Notes: a model not told the origin generated them from the letters alone. Shown: positions 11,758-23,319, counted from the first letter of the stretch. The stretch is DNA of 64,000 bases from Limnanthes douglasii subsp. nivea (GCA_036936605.1 JAUPFV010000005.1:122196453-122260452), one strand, 5' to 3'. Program-made: numbers and translations.

Positions 11758-12279
11758 AACCTTACTGAATATCCTGGTATTTTATTAAATAACAATTCGC
11801 AGGTTATCACATGACAAATATCAGGACTCCTAACTGAACTCCATTCGCATCACAATTCTGGCCATAATTCGCAGCCTATCATGCAAAACGTACGATATGA
11901 TAAATGTTTGATGTGATTTTACCTATGATTCGCATCCTGTTAAAATTTCACATAATTGTACATAATTCGCATGTAATCCTGATAGATGTTTGCAATCCGA
12001 CTTGTAATCCTCCTTTTCAACCTTACTGAATATCCTGGTATTTTATTAAATGACAATTCGCAGCTTATCACATGACAAATATCAGGACTCCTAACTGAAC
12101 TCCATTCGCATCACAACTCTGGCCCTAATTCGCAGCCTATCATGCGAAACGTAAGATAAGACAAATGTTTGATATGATTTTACAAATGATTCGCACCCTG
12201 TAAACTTTCACATAATTGTACATAATTCGCATGTAATCCTGATAGATGTTTGTAACAAATATGTATGCATATTGTACAT
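11758..12279. repeat. Tandem duplication of 261 bp, rich in TTCGCA words
   Basis: The block starting AACCTTACTGAATATCCTGG at 11758 recurs at 12019 and continues in parallel (ATTCGCATCACAA, CACATAATTGTACATAATTC) to about 12279. It lies in the 3' intergenic region between the convergent small gene and transposase. The copies have diverged slightly. No coding sequence is seen. Confidence 0.85.
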
Positions 12280-12402
12280 AATTCGCAGCACAGGATGCGA
12301 AATGATCACAACTCCAATAGTAGCAAAAACAAAAAACACAGGAATGTACAAATTTCTAGTTTGTTGTACAAAACAATAACTATGCTAAAAAAATAAATGT
12401 CC

Positions 12403-14958
12403 TTAAACTGGAACATCACAAGTCCTCCGGTTATGGCCTGATTTCGAACATCGGCCACACCTTAACTTCTTGGTTGAGATTTCTCCTCTAGAAGGGATTC
12501 GCTTTTTCTTAGGCCTTCCGGAGCGTCTCTTAACGTTCAGAGGCAGAACTTCAACAAAAGAAGGATCGTTAGCGCTGGACCCTTCGTCGAAATCAGTTAG
12601 AGCTGGTATGTTGAAAGAGTAACTTTCCCTGTAATTCTTAACCGTAAAGAAGGGTTCTATTGCAGTCAATGGATCTTGGTCAGTGTATTGTAATGCCGCT
12701 AGAGCATGAGCACATGGAAAACACTCTTGTTGCCATGATCCGCATGAACATTTGAAATCCAACAGATTAACAACATCCGCAGGAGTCGAAAAGACTTCGA
12801 ACATGGCGGAAGAGGACTTACGTACTACCCAACTTCGGCACATGTCAACATTCTGCTTTAGCTTCTTCTTGTACTCGGGAACCAAATTAGTACTCCAGCT
12901 GAGACCTTCTTCGTATCTCCGTGAAACCTGAGTCATAAGCAAGACTCTAATGCAATCAATAAACTCAACAATTGGTAAGCCGCAATATTTTTTGATCTGA
13001 TTGTTAAACGATTCAGCTGCGGTAGAAGCCGTAGAGCCGTATCGCTTCCCTTTTACGTAAGCCTGGGCATACTTTTCAGGGGGTAAATTTGCAAGAAAAT
13101 CACTCATTCTCCCACCACCTTCACATAAAAAACCTGTTAGTATCTCTTTAAAAAGCTCTTGACTGGGAGCATAAGCAAGACGGTGGAAGAAACTCAACAT
13201 CTTTTTTTTATACTCCCTGTTAGTATGTTCTAGTTTGGCTCTCAAATTCTGCATGAGATGGAAATAACAGTACGCATGATAGCAGTTTGGATACAAGACA
13301 GAAACAGCATTAACAATACCAGAATGACGGTCTGAAATAAATGTGATCTGGCGATCCAGCAAATGTGGTTTCAAACACCCCAAAAACCACATCCAATTGT
13401 CCCAATCTTCAATGCTAACTACAGCAACAGCAACAGGGAATAGTCCTGGAAAAAGGCAGATCAATTAAACACTACAACAGTATGCAAACGTTTAAAAATT
13501 GGCAACAATTCGCATGGTGTCCTGTAACAATTCGCAGCTTGTCATGCGAAATGTGTTTGACATTTTAATTGATCATGCAAACAGTTCGCAACTTGTTATG
13601 TGAATTCGCAGCTTGTGGGAAACTTTAAATAATACCTAACTCAAGTTGCGATGTAAGTACAGTTTATTCAGCATAATACCTAATTCGCAGCCTCAAATGC
13701 GAATTGTGTGGATCACAACACTGCTTAATTCGCATCACCTGGTGCGAATTGCATCAATATTTTCACACAAAAAACATCGTTTAGATTAACTAGATAAATG
13801 TAACTAACCATTGTTTCCGTCCTTTGCTACAGCAGTGAGCAATGTACCCTTGTACTTGTCATATAAGTGGGTTCCATCGACAAACAACATTGGATGGCAT
13901 GAATGAAAACCACTAAGGGACGAACCGAATGCTACAAAACAGCGCTTGAATTGGTTTCCAGCTGACAACTCCAACTGGCAGTCTGAAGTAATATCCCGGC
14001 TCTTCAAGCGTTTGAAGTATCCGCTTAGTAAACTAAAAGAACTTGAACTATCTCCAAAAACTCCCCTCCTATCCTTCTCTAAAGCATTCCATGATAAACG
14101 ATAAGAGATATCAAGACCGTAATCTTGTTTGACAGTCGATTGTATGGTTTTGGCTGTCAACGAATGGCAGGTCCGGAGAGAATCCTGAATTTCCTCTGCA
14201 ATCAAATCTGATGTCAAATGCATGTGCCGCTTATGATTATGCTTCTGGGAGAAAACAGGACTGCAAGTATGGTACGGGAAATGCTTCTTTATCGTCATAA
14301 GGCCGGTGCTTGAGTCAATAGATGCATAAACCCTCCATTTGCACCCGCTTGTGAGCTTATTTTCACAATAAGCAGTGATCTTATTTGTTGTGTTGTGCAG
14401 GTATTTGAAAGAAAAACCATGCTCTAACGCAAACTTGCACAAGGATAACCTCAGACCGGCAGCACCTTCTTCAAAAGCTTGACCCACCCCTGTAATAGCA
14501 TCAGCCCAACCAGCAGTAGCAAGTTGTTTTTTCCTCTGATCAGAATTAACTAAACCGTTACTACTATCCCCGCTAACTATTTGATCAAGAGATGGTTCTA
14601 CCAAAACCAAGCTACGCTCTTTACGCTTACCACCAGAATCCTTACCACCAGAGCTCTTATCAACAGAACTTTTATTACCAGAACCCTTATCGAAGACGTG
14701 TTGTTCTATGAGAAAACTAACCCGTTTTAAACGCTCCAAATCAAGATATAACACCAACCCAACAAAATCACTCTGGTTATTAAAGAAACAATTATTGTGA
14801 TCCCCGCAGGAGTAAGTAATTAGGTACTCACATGTGGCAAGCTCCTCCCACGTGTTCTCTACATAAGCTTGGATACTTTCGAAGCTTTCAAACTCCGTGA
14901 AAGGCACAATTGCAGTTTGGTGACCATATTTAAAAATACAAACTCGTGATTTAGACAT
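12403..14958 (-). CDS. mudrA-like: Mutator-like transposase (MURA type), two exons, intact, 730 aa
   Basis: Exon 1 is 14958-13809 and exon 2 is 13445-12403. The 363-bp intron is phase 1 and joins the conserved KDGNN/G/LFPVAVAVV. The N-terminus has a small acidic domain, then a MuDR/FAR1-type zinc-binding domain (residues about 185-250, with AYCENKLTSGCKW and PYHTC). The DDE core shows MLFVDGTHLYDKYKG (first Asp), ITFISDRHSG followed by CYFHLMQNL (second Asp and C-x-x-H) and STAAESFNN (Glu). A SWIM finger (CSCGSWQQECFPCAH) and a CCHC knuckle (CGRCSKSGHNRRTC) close the protein. The enzyme binds the terminal repeats and cuts and inserts the element in the nucleus. No stop or frameshift is seen, which is rare in this window. 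A 5' UTR intron precedes it. Confidence 0.92.
13506..13751. repeat. Palindrome cluster in the transposase intron
   Basis: Complete 26-bp units at 13528-13553, 13681-13706 and 13726-13751, plus half units, all inside the 363-bp intron 13446-13808. Neighbouring exons are free of them. Confidence 0.85.
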
Positions 14959-14966
14959 CTCTTAAC

Positions 14967-15563
14967 CTGGACAATACAAGTTATTAGTTATTAGTCTCAA
15001 AAACTACGTGCAAAATATTTACTACTGGATCAAACAATTCGCATCCTAAGATGCGAATTGTGTATACCTACAACTATCGATTCGCATCCTGTCCTGATAT
15101 TTGTAGGTAACAAAATCCTGATATTTGTCATTAGTCACAAAACTGTGCAGATTATTTACTGCACCATCAAACAATTCGCATCATAACATGTGAAATGTGT
15201 ACATACATAGACTAATTCGCAGCCTGTCATGATATTTGTATATCTACATATATCTATTCGCAGCCTGTCTTGATATTTCTATGTAACACCGGTCCTGATA
15301 TCTGTTTCGAAATACAATACTCTAACTGACCTAAAAACTCGTAATCTACACATTACCCACAAACTAAAGCACTACCAAATTAGAATATAACATCAGAGAA
15401 CAATGACGTAACTATATAGTGAACAATATTAACAAAACAGATCACTATAACAAAAAAAACAGAGAAAAGCTCGAAATCAGGCAATGGCATCTAAAAACAG
15501 TAGACTAGAACCTATTCCAACAGAGAAAACGAATAAAAAACTTCGAAATCGGTAGGTAATTAC
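14967..15563 (-). other. 5' UTR intron of the transposase, with TTCGCA palindromes
   Basis: On the minus strand the donor TTTTTAG/GTAATT at 15563 and the acceptor TTGTCCAG at 14967 frame an intron just before the start codon at 14958. It carries a complete 26-bp palindrome at 15035-15060 and several half units up to 15280, plus repeats of CCTGATATTTG. It mirrors the 5' UTR intron of the ULP1 gene at the other end. Confidence 0.55.
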
Positions 15564-15844
15564 CTAAAAAGCTCGCAACACGATTACTTGTAAGCTACAA
15601 GATTCCAAAAAGTCGTGATGAACTCATGTACGTATAAAACAGAGGTTAGACAGGTCTAACACAATAACTTACATAAAGAAACAAACCTTTAGCAGATTCC
15701 GATCACCGGAAAATGTGATTTAAACCCAGCTCGTGGTGGTTAGTAGGGTTAGGTGGTTAGAGCGGCTAACAAATTCAAATCTTCAAAAAGCAAGAAAAAA
15801 TAGAAAGAAAACAGAATATAACGTTTATATAGTGGGTTAAGGGT

Positions 15845-15980
15845 AGTTAGGGTATTAAAATAAAGTTAGGTTGTTAGTGACAATAAGGTAGTTGAGATGG
15901 GTATTAAGTAACAATTGATCAAACCTTGGGTGGTAAGTGACAATTGAATAGTTGAGTGGGTACTTTAGGTGCAATTTCCC
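15845..15980 (-). repeat. Right terminal inverted repeat of the ULP1 MULE
   Basis: Reverse complement of the left end over about 130 bp with gaps, ending CAATTTCCC at 15980 and followed directly by the target duplication. It is the outer promoter side of the transposase gene. Confidence 0.75.
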
Positions 15981-15996
15981 TAGTAATAACCTTATT

Positions 15997-17160
15997 CTAT
16001 CTTTTTAATAAATAATACTCGAACCCAATCACATTTACTATCGGCTCAGACAATTTTGCAGAGTTACAGGGCGGTAGCCTTCCCGTCTGCGCATCCTTTC
16101 GCATGGACATCATAGGATTTCTTTTTTCTTTCGGCATCTTGTCCCTCATCTTGCTATCATGCTCTTCACTGAGCTCAATTACTGCAAGAGGGGTATCCAC
16201 TTTTCCAGACCCTTCGACAACTTCAGCATCCTTGCACCCATGGGTTTTTTTTTTTGGTTTTTAAAAGAATTAAATTAATAATAAAAAAATTTACAGTGTA
16301 ATACAAAATATCGAGTGGAAACAGATTCCGACATTAGTACTCCGACATCAGAAGTACTAAATACTACCGCCGATACAGATTTCGGCACCTAATTACATCA
16401 GAAGTACAATAAAAATCGATTCCAGTACCTAAATACGGAAATACAATCCAGACAGATTCTGGCGCCTAAATACAACTATAAAAAAGATAGTCATAATCTT
16501 GCAGCAGACACAAACACAACGTCGTACGATAAAAACCATCGTCTCAAACTTCAGATCTGATGGAATCCATCGTCTTAGACTTCAGATCTGATGGACTCAG
16601 ACTTCAGATCGAAGAGTACCGTGCGAAAAAACGTACCGAGAAATCGCTAAAGTCGCCTGTTTTACTAGTGGATGCACCTTCACGGCGAAACCACGGCCAG
16701 CAAAGTCTTCAACAATTGTGATACTTATCGATCCTCGTTCAGAGGAGTTGGAAACCAAGGCTATGAAATCCAAATAGTAGAAAGATGAAACAAAAGAAAT
16801 ATAAGGTTTACCAAACAGACGACCATAACTCTTTCGAAAGAGAGAAATGGATAAACTCTAGTTTTAAAACTCCAAAAAAAAAATCTAGATTGTAAAAGAA
16901 AAGGATTGAATCGCCTAAAAATGGCAATTGACGGCTGGGTCTCAAACCCTAATTAGGGTTTCTAGAGAGAGGCGAGATTTTCTCTCTCTAGAAACCCCTT
17001 TAGAGAGAAAGGTTTTTCTGCACCCATGGGGTTTCTTCACTAAATGCTCATCATTGTCCTCTTCATTGTCCTCTTTACCTATTAAGGCCATCATTCGTCC
17101 CACAAAATTAAGTCTTGCCTTACTGATACCTAGGCCCAGTAACCCTGCCTTTTACCGATG
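15997..17160 (-). pseudogene. Unrecognised acidic ORF split by a retroinsertion
   Basis: Minus-strand frame 17160-17031 (contains KARLNFVGRMMALIGK) continues at 16244-15997 (contains TPLAVIELSEEHDSKM, ends YYLLKR) if the inserted 16245-17018 and one copy of its 12-bp duplication are ignored. The join stays in frame through KKPHGCKDAEV. The protein is acidic with a basic stretch and I do not recognise it. The phrase CTTGCCTTACTGATACCTAGG near its start recurs at about 18070, so the sequence is itself repeated. Possibly ORF1 of a LINE or part of a retroelement. Confidence 0.4.
16245..17018 (-). mobile_element. Short poly(A) retroinsertion with a 12-bp target duplication
   Basis: Flanked by TGCACCCATGGG at 16233-16244 and 17019-17030. 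Read on the minus strand it starts with CTCTCTAGAAACCC and an AAACCCTAATTAGGGTTT palindrome, a typical plant 5' leader, and ends in an A-rich tail (poly-T on the plus strand from 16245). This is the structure of a target-primed non-LTR insertion. No reverse transcriptase is present, so it is a truncated LINE, a SINE-like element or a retrocopy. Confidence 0.7.
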
Positions 17161-17254
17161 AACAACTCGTCTCTTCCTTTGTATCAACTTTTACAAATTC
17201 AATAGAATTTTGTTTTATTAAAAAAACACATTTAAAATATTAAAATTAAAAATA

Positions 17255-17318
<64 letters not shown>

Positions 17319-17400
17319 TGTTTTATAAAAAATTGTCTGCGATACTATATTCACTCATTATTGAAAAATAATAATAACATTATTCTATTTGTTAGTTCAT
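17155..17400 (+). repeat. Second copy of the LINE 3' end and of the MULE target region
   Basis: 17155-17235 matches the LINE tail at 4303-4380 (CTTCCTTTGTATCAACTTTTAC, then TTTTGTTTTATTAAAAAA, then ACATTTAAAATAT). Past an AT microsatellite, 17335-17395 resembles the sequence around the MULE insertion (ACTATATTCACTCATTATTG and AATAATAATAACATTATTC) but has no MULE in it. Confidence 0.55.
17256..17311. repeat. (TA)n microsatellite
   Basis: About 28 uninterrupted TA units between the LINE 3' end and the empty-site-like sequence. Confidence 0.98.
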
Positions 17401-18495
17401 ATCAAAATAAATAAAATTAAAATACTAAAATTACATTTTTATTTATTTATTAACAAATAATAGGCTCTCAAAGAGCTTACAGTCAATCGCTTTATACTAT
17501 GCATAAACGGGAATTGGTCATCCGTGAAAAGACGAACACAATTTTGTTTGATTAATTTTCTAATAGGGTCCACGAGAGAAAAATGACTACTCTGCCAGAA
17601 ACAAATAACGCTCTCGTCCTTATTAGATAAGAATAAGGACTTCCTCGTTCTAACATAGGAATATAAAGTTAGCGTAAGAAGGACATACTCTCATTGTACA
17701 ATCTCTATAATGGTAAAACGAAAAATTGGATGGTCTCTCCTCGTACTCATAGGATAATGACGATGTAATAACTTAATTGATATAAAAAATAACGAACAAA
17801 TACTTTTTTTTCAAAATAATCCTCAATTTTCACTTTTTTTAGAATTTATTTATACATTTTTTATTTTATCACGAAGTTTATTGTTCATTACATCACTCCT
17901 ATTTCAACATATTTTAGTGGTAATTAATATAAAATGTACATATGCAGTTATTAATGTCCAAACTTACCAATCATGTCTGTTGGTGGGATTAATTATGATA
18001 ATCGCTTTTTTTTCTCATGTTTGGCCTTAGTACATCATTTTTTATTATCCTCTCGGGTAGCTGCAGTCTTGCCTTACCAATACCTAGGCTCGAGATGTTG
18101 TCTTCTCTGTCCCTGTCAGTTGGTGTTACACTAATTAATAAACATATTTTACCGTGAAGGATATCTGTGATGTTTAGTCGATAACTACTTGAGATCGATC
18201 ATTAGCTACTCGGGGGGTAACAAATTACCTTATCGTTTTCATGGATCGCCCCTCATCCGGGGATATTACCTTAACTAAGAATTTGCATGATATTATCTCG
18301 TCGCTTATCTTGTCTCATCTTTGATACCCACAGGGTCGCTTCCACGTGGGGAATAATGTGATAGCTCATGATAGCAAGGGAAAACATGTTGGGGTATGAC
18401 CTCAATCAAAAATTGCTTGACATTGTCCACCGTAGATCTAAGTTAAATTGTACGACTCAGATTTGTCGAAAGGATAATTATAAATTCACTATTCT
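17400..18495. other. No gene seen
   Basis: AT-rich sequence with no supported reading frame. The only recognisable piece is CTTGCCTTACCAATACCTAGG near 18070, a second copy of a phrase from 17110-17140. Confidence 0.5.
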
Positions 18496-18499
18496 AAGG

Positions 18500-19570
18500 G
18501 TTAAAATCGGCATTTCCCCTCCCTGAGTTATTCATGATTTCTTTAGCTCTGTGCATATATATCCAATGCAGTTGATGGTGAACAGCTGGCCAATTGTTTT
18601 TAAGTATTTTCATAAGTTTGTAGGTGCTCCAGATTTTACGAACCTTGGCCGATCTACTAGCTACTTTAAAAAATTATATAGAGGCAACTGGAGCTAATGG
18701 TTGAGGTAAGTCTTTATATTTTACGCTCGATTATGTTAGTAGGTTGATAGTGTAATGGATTGAATAATTGCATTTTTTTTATTGTATAGAGCCATTACAA
18801 TTCGTTGGTCTTGGCTTACCGTCTCACGTCGCATTGTAACCACCATAACATAGAGAGATGGAAACCTGAGTACTTGTTCTTTGGATCTGTAAAGGGAATA
18901 ATGATGGAGATGGACAAATAAAAATATGCCTATGGGGTCGACCCAAACGCGCTTGGAGAAGGTTGCTAAGGAGAATACTGAAATCGATTTGTTACTAGAG
19001 ACATTATATGTTTAAAGGGATGCCTTCCGTAAGAAAAGCCCGGAACTGATTAGCGGGAAGAACTTTGTTGATTGCTTAGAACATGAAGCTTACTGCATAA
19101 TACGATGATCTTATAGCACCGAGTGCTTTTGTGATGTCCTAGAATATGGTCCAAGCGAGAAAGATTGAATAATTGAGAAAAAATATTGTTGCAATTGTGC
19201 TTGAAAATGCCAATTTTAGGGTGAGAGCTCTAAAGGGTAAGACAGTCGCGAAAGGCACTAGGAAACGGTGGGCGGAGGAACTGGAACTTGCTTTGAATGA
19301 GAAGGAGAAGCATGTGATGGACGTCGTCATGGGGATGCTTGATGAGATAGGAAAAGAGATCATTCTAGAAATATGGAGAAAGAATTTGAAGATATACTTT
19401 GGGACTTAAGGAAACACGTACCGGTCGATAAAATATTGGAAGTGTCGGATGGTGAGGAGGAAAATGAGAACACCGGACGTGTGAAGGACAAAGTGGAGGT
19501 CCAGAATAAGGATCGGCCGATGGAAGAGCTGGAGCAGAAGGACCACCCTAACTTGGGAGAATAGCTAGCC
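18500..19570 (+). pseudogene. Extra ORF of a Tat-like gypsy element (fragment C)
   Basis: The first piece (18500-18705) reads IYPMQLMVNSWPIVFKYF then YFKKLYRGNW, which matches the domain often named 'putative gypsy type transposon'. It is followed by a likely donor (GAGGTAAGT at 18703). Later pieces (18790-19110) are broken. 19170-19560 is a charged coiled-coil region (RKRWAEELELALNEKEKH; EVSDGEEENENTG) with a frame change near 19375. Its pol lies on the opposite strand at 20050-21840, the same arrangement as in A2. Confidence 0.55.
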
Positions 19571-19639
19571 AATAGTGTAGACCCGCCTGATGACCTTCTT
19601 AGGGAGAAAGAGGAGACCAAACGTAAGACGTCCCCACCG

Positions 19640-20000
19640 ATAGGGTGGAGATCAATCCAATGTATTATTTGTTAAAATATTGTAACTATATATGGTGGAG
19701 GGTATAACTTTGAATGGGTGCGTTTTGTATTATAAGCCCCTATTAATGTAAGAATATTAGAAACATTTAAAGGCAAGAAATCATTTTGTAGAATGAGTTT
19801 CTTATAGTTGGGGATACCTAAAAATTTACTTATCAACCTGGAAGGCACAGTGTGGCCTATTGCATAGCCCCATGAGGTTGTACGATTTGCCGATCGCTAG
19901 TGTGATCTATCGATCAGGCCTTAGTGTGGCCCATTGCATAGCCCGATGGCATGGTTAATTAACGTGATCGTAGGATTGACTGCAAAGGTCAAGGGTCAAG
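19640..20000. other. Spacer between extra ORF and integrase of fragment C
   Basis: Non-coding, with the phrase GGCC(T/C)ATTGCATAGCCC at two places. Related phrases (ATTGCGTAGCC) occupy the same position in A2 (about 62560-62800) and in A1 (about 30100-30200). It is a conserved non-coding spacer of this element group. Confidence 0.45.
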
Positions 20001-20049
20001 GGGAATTTCGTGTAGCCCAGATGCGTGGTTGGTTAGCCCTCTCGTAATT

Positions 20050-21840
20050 TTACCGACATATTTGTCTCCCGCACCTTGAAAGAGATTTTTCATGACCAAA
20101 TCGCCTACCTAGAGGATCCTCGGTCTAAGCTTCGAGTCGAACTGACTTTTTATAAGAATATAGTAATGCATTGCCCGCACGCGGACCTGCTGTCTCCATT
20201 CATCAATTAGATCAAGATTCACCTAACACCTTCCAGTGCTCGAGGCGTCTGAGTAGTGAAGATTCCATGATTGGGAATGATGATCTTAGTAGGGATGACT
20301 CCTTCAATGACATACACCAAAGAAAATAAAGTTTCACCATTTGTTGAGTGGGGGTCATCCGGTATGCCAAAAAACCTCAGTAAGCTTCTTGGGCTATTTT
20401 CCTTTTGTACTTTCGAGCGTATTTTTTATGTCGTCTTGGAAAGTGCAGTTTGTTACCTCAACCTGGCCATTTGCTCACGGGTGGTATAACATTAAGAAAT
20501 GTTGCTCGAACCCGTACCTTCTATAAAAAAAAACTTATCAAAACTGAATTTTGGAATTGGGGCCTTTGTCTGTTATTAGGATTCGTGGGATTCTAAAATG
20601 ATATTGTATCTGATTATGCATGAAATCGTAAACTTCTTGGTCCCTTGAGCACAAAGATCCTTGGCTTACACCTATTTGGTGAGTAATCAACCGTGACGAT
20701 TAGGTGCAGCCGCTTACCGGTGGCCATGTGAAGTGGTCCTACCAGATCGATACCCCATTTGTCGATGGGGGTAAATGACCGATATGATGGTAATTGGTTT
20801 CCATAGCAGGTGTCAAGTTTTGGAAATTTATTGGCATGCGTGATATCCTTGTGCCATCCGCTTTGCATCGACGACCAATTTAAGCCAGTAATAGCCCGTG
20901 AGTAGGAAGCCTCAAATTATGTTGCGTTGCCCACAATGAGCGATGACCTCCCTCTCATGCAAGTCTAGGAGTACTTCATGGACCTCACTTTTACCAAGAC
21001 ATCACAGAAACAATTTTGTTGAACTCTTTCGATACAGGATATTATCGAGAACTATGTACTTAGCAGCCCGTAGCTGCAGAGTGTGAGCGGTGATCTTACC
21101 TTCACGTGATTCCGTAAGTTGGAAAACTAGTCTTGGTGTCATTCTTCGCATGCGGTAATAGATCGAGCGAGGGTACAAGTCATGCTTGTGGTCACCGTGG
21201 GGTGGTGTTGTGCAATGATGAGTGGGTTGTTGCTAGAGATAACCTTCTTGGCTAGCAAGTCAGCCGCCTAGTTAGGCAGGGGACTTAGTCATATGTGACA
21301 AAGTCAAACTTAGTCTTTCATTCTTATAGTAGAACCATGTATTCATGGTTAATATCATGTTTGGTATCAGAAAAGCCCTTGGCCTGATTTATGATGAGCT
21401 GGGAATTTGAGCGGATGCAGATGGCTTTCACCCCAGAAATATGGACCAGCTTCGATCCTTTGAAACCCCCCTCGTGAACAGCGATATTATTGGTTACTGC
21501 AAAACTAAACTTGATTACTTGTTTGAATTAATCTCCGCTCAATGCTCGCAATACAAGTTTGGGCCCTCCATCTTGCGCGCTCGAGGTCCCATATGCTTCC
21601 TCTACCTATTCGGTGGAGGCGGCCTTGTCTGAGTCAGACTCGTCAACCACCCCGTCCAGGTGGTTGTGAACTCGTTGATGAAGTCCGACACTCCCTGGAA
21701 CTTGATGGTTTTACGTGGCTCATAGGAAATTTCGTACTCTTTAAGATCAATAGAGCACTGGGTCATTCGACCAGAGATATCTAGTTTTTGGAGGACACTT
21801 TTCAGGGGGGAAAGATGTTTGCAAGATAACTAAATATACA
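20050..21840 (-). pseudogene. Gypsy pol fragment C: RNase H and integrase, decayed
   Basis: Reading leftward from 21840: the RT/RNase H junction (KSVLQKLDISGRMTQ), an RNase H remnant, then an integrase zinc-finger region with LLTGYYW (about 20900). The integrase core follows at 20868-20614 (DKWGIDLVGPLHMATGKR, IVTVDYS) and its C-terminal part at about 20400-20060 (FSLVYVIEGVIPTKI). Many stops and shifts. It is truncated at 21840 inside pol, and the 5' part and LTR are absent. Confidence 0.75.
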
Positions 21841-21934
21841 TTACCAGAATGCGCATAGTGTTTCCTCTATGTGATGCATCTAGGGTCTGCCTACGATTGC
21901 ATGGTATGAGCGAGGGACGAGGAGGTTGACCCCG

Positions 21935-22760
21935 TAGAGGAAAGTGGCTCCAAGAGGCCATCAAAAGATCATCCTCCTAAGAAGAAACGTAAGCGCTCAG
22001 TTTTTTAAGAAAGTGACAAAGAGGTAAAGGAAAAATGTTGCCCCTCGGGTTATGAAGCAGATGAGCCTAATCTTCCTTCTCTTGTGAAGGTTATTGTTAT
22101 CAACCTAGACTCTTCTCAAGTATCAAACGAAGAAAATACAACCTAAGAAGACGAGGCAACTGACGCCTAAGAAGGTCAAGGATATGATACCAAAGTTCCT
22201 AATGTTTTTTAGGTTGACTCATCATCGGAGTAGTTTATTTTTTACATCGATGGATATGTAGCCCTTAAACTTCATAGACTACTCCAATTCGTGGCATTCC
22301 TTGAAACAATGGTCATAAAATTAAACGTTTAAAAAAATATTTATAAAGACGAGGCTTTCAGAAGAAGGTTCAAGATGAAAAAGTTGGAAGATAAAGTTAC
22401 TTATCTCAGAGAGCTTGTTATCGAGCGTCTTAAACAACTTGAGGTGGTAGAGGAGCGGTTAAAATTGGAAGAGGATGCATTTGACCGTGAGTGAGTGCAT
22501 TTTTTTGGAGAAAATGTTCATAATGATATGCTCATCAACACCCTCACAGAAGGGTATGAAAAGATCAAAGGATACTTCCAACAGGCTATTAAGGATTTGG
22601 AAAAATATGAGTCTGACAATAAAGATCTTATAGAATAACCTGAAGCGTACAAGAACGATGCCCTCAAAACATACACATCTGATTGTGTTTCTAAACTTGA
22701 GGACATGAATGCTAAAGTTAAATCTTCTACGGTGTTGAAGTTTCATGAGCGCGTTTGATA
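21935..22760 (+). pseudogene. Coiled-coil extra ORF of another gypsy element (fragment D)
   Basis: A charged frame with stops. It opens with KRPSKDHPPKKKRKRSVF (nuclear-signal-like), then an acidic stretch. A heptad-rich coiled coil follows at 22340-22740 (KMKKLEDKVTYLRELVIERL; EKIKGYFQQAIKDLEKYESD). The composition is that of the C-terminal half of the antisense ORFs in A1 and A2. No pol belonging to it was found beside it. Confidence 0.45.
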
Positions 22761-23112
22761 TTTAAAGTTAGGCAGCTTATGGGAATTTGTGCCTAATAAA
22801 TATCACTGATTGAGCATTTCTATGGAAGATAATGATTCAGTTGAAAGTTGTAATGGGTGAGAAATTTCTTCATCTCACTCGTCGGAAGATAAGACTGAGA
22901 GTACTTTTTCAGAGTAAGGAGGACTTAGCTAATTTCTTGTTTCATTATTATGTGTTTGTGTATCCCTGTTGTGCCTTTGGCACTTTTGTGAAGTCTTCGC
23001 GTCATCGAGATATTTTGTACTTTCCATGTTTTATCAATAGAAGTGTTTTGCTTTGAGAAATATTTCATTAACCAACTTTTTAAGTATAAATAGGAAATAA
23101 ATTATTGTTATT

Positions 23113-23308
23113 AACCACATGTCATTGGAAGACCCTTCTGATCGATATATAAATAATGGTTGACAAACATTTGTTGGAAGGCCCTTCGGTCTAAAAATAA
23201 ATGACTGTTGACCAAAATTCGTTGGAAGATCCTTTTGGTTTAAAAATAAATGATTGTTGACCAACATTCGTTGGAAGACCCTTCTGGTCCAAAAATAAAT
23301 GATTGTAA
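23113..23308. repeat. Four tandem units of about 49 bp
   Basis: Units start at 23113, 23163, 23211 and 23260 and share TTGGAAG(A/G)(C/T)CCTT and AAAAATAAATGATTGTTG. They are non-coding, probably in the 3' spacer of a gypsy element. The 350 bp before them (22760-23112) show nothing I can identify. Confidence 0.9.
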
Positions 23309-23319
23309 TAACTGTTTCA

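Larger units (their letters stand above)
4469..15980 (-). mobile_element. Complete ULP1-bearing Mutator-like element (Kaonashi-type MULE), 11.5 kb
   Basis: Boundaries are set by a perfect 9-bp target duplication TAGTAATAA (4460-4468 and 15981-15989), the length typical of Mutator elements. The ends are inverted repeats: the left begins GAGAAAAGTACC and the reverse complement of the right begins GGGAAATTGCACC. Both continue into TACCCACTCAACTAT and share blocks for about 130 bp. Inside are a MURA-type transposase (minus, 12403-14958), a multi-exon ULP1-like protease gene (plus, 5389-10471) and a small charged protein gene (plus, 11064-11558). This gene set is known from Kaonashi MULEs; membership here is inferred. 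The intact transposase and clean duplication suggest fairly recent insertion. Strand is given by the transposase. Confidence 0.9.

Noticed and set aside
5171..15280. CRISPR-like array of short repeats
   Set aside because: Spacing of the TTCGCA units is irregular, they occur on both strands and in introns of plant genes, and there are no unique spacers or cas genes.
20271..20596. Overlapping plus-strand frames in three phases
   Set aside because: Antisense to the decayed integrase of fragment C.
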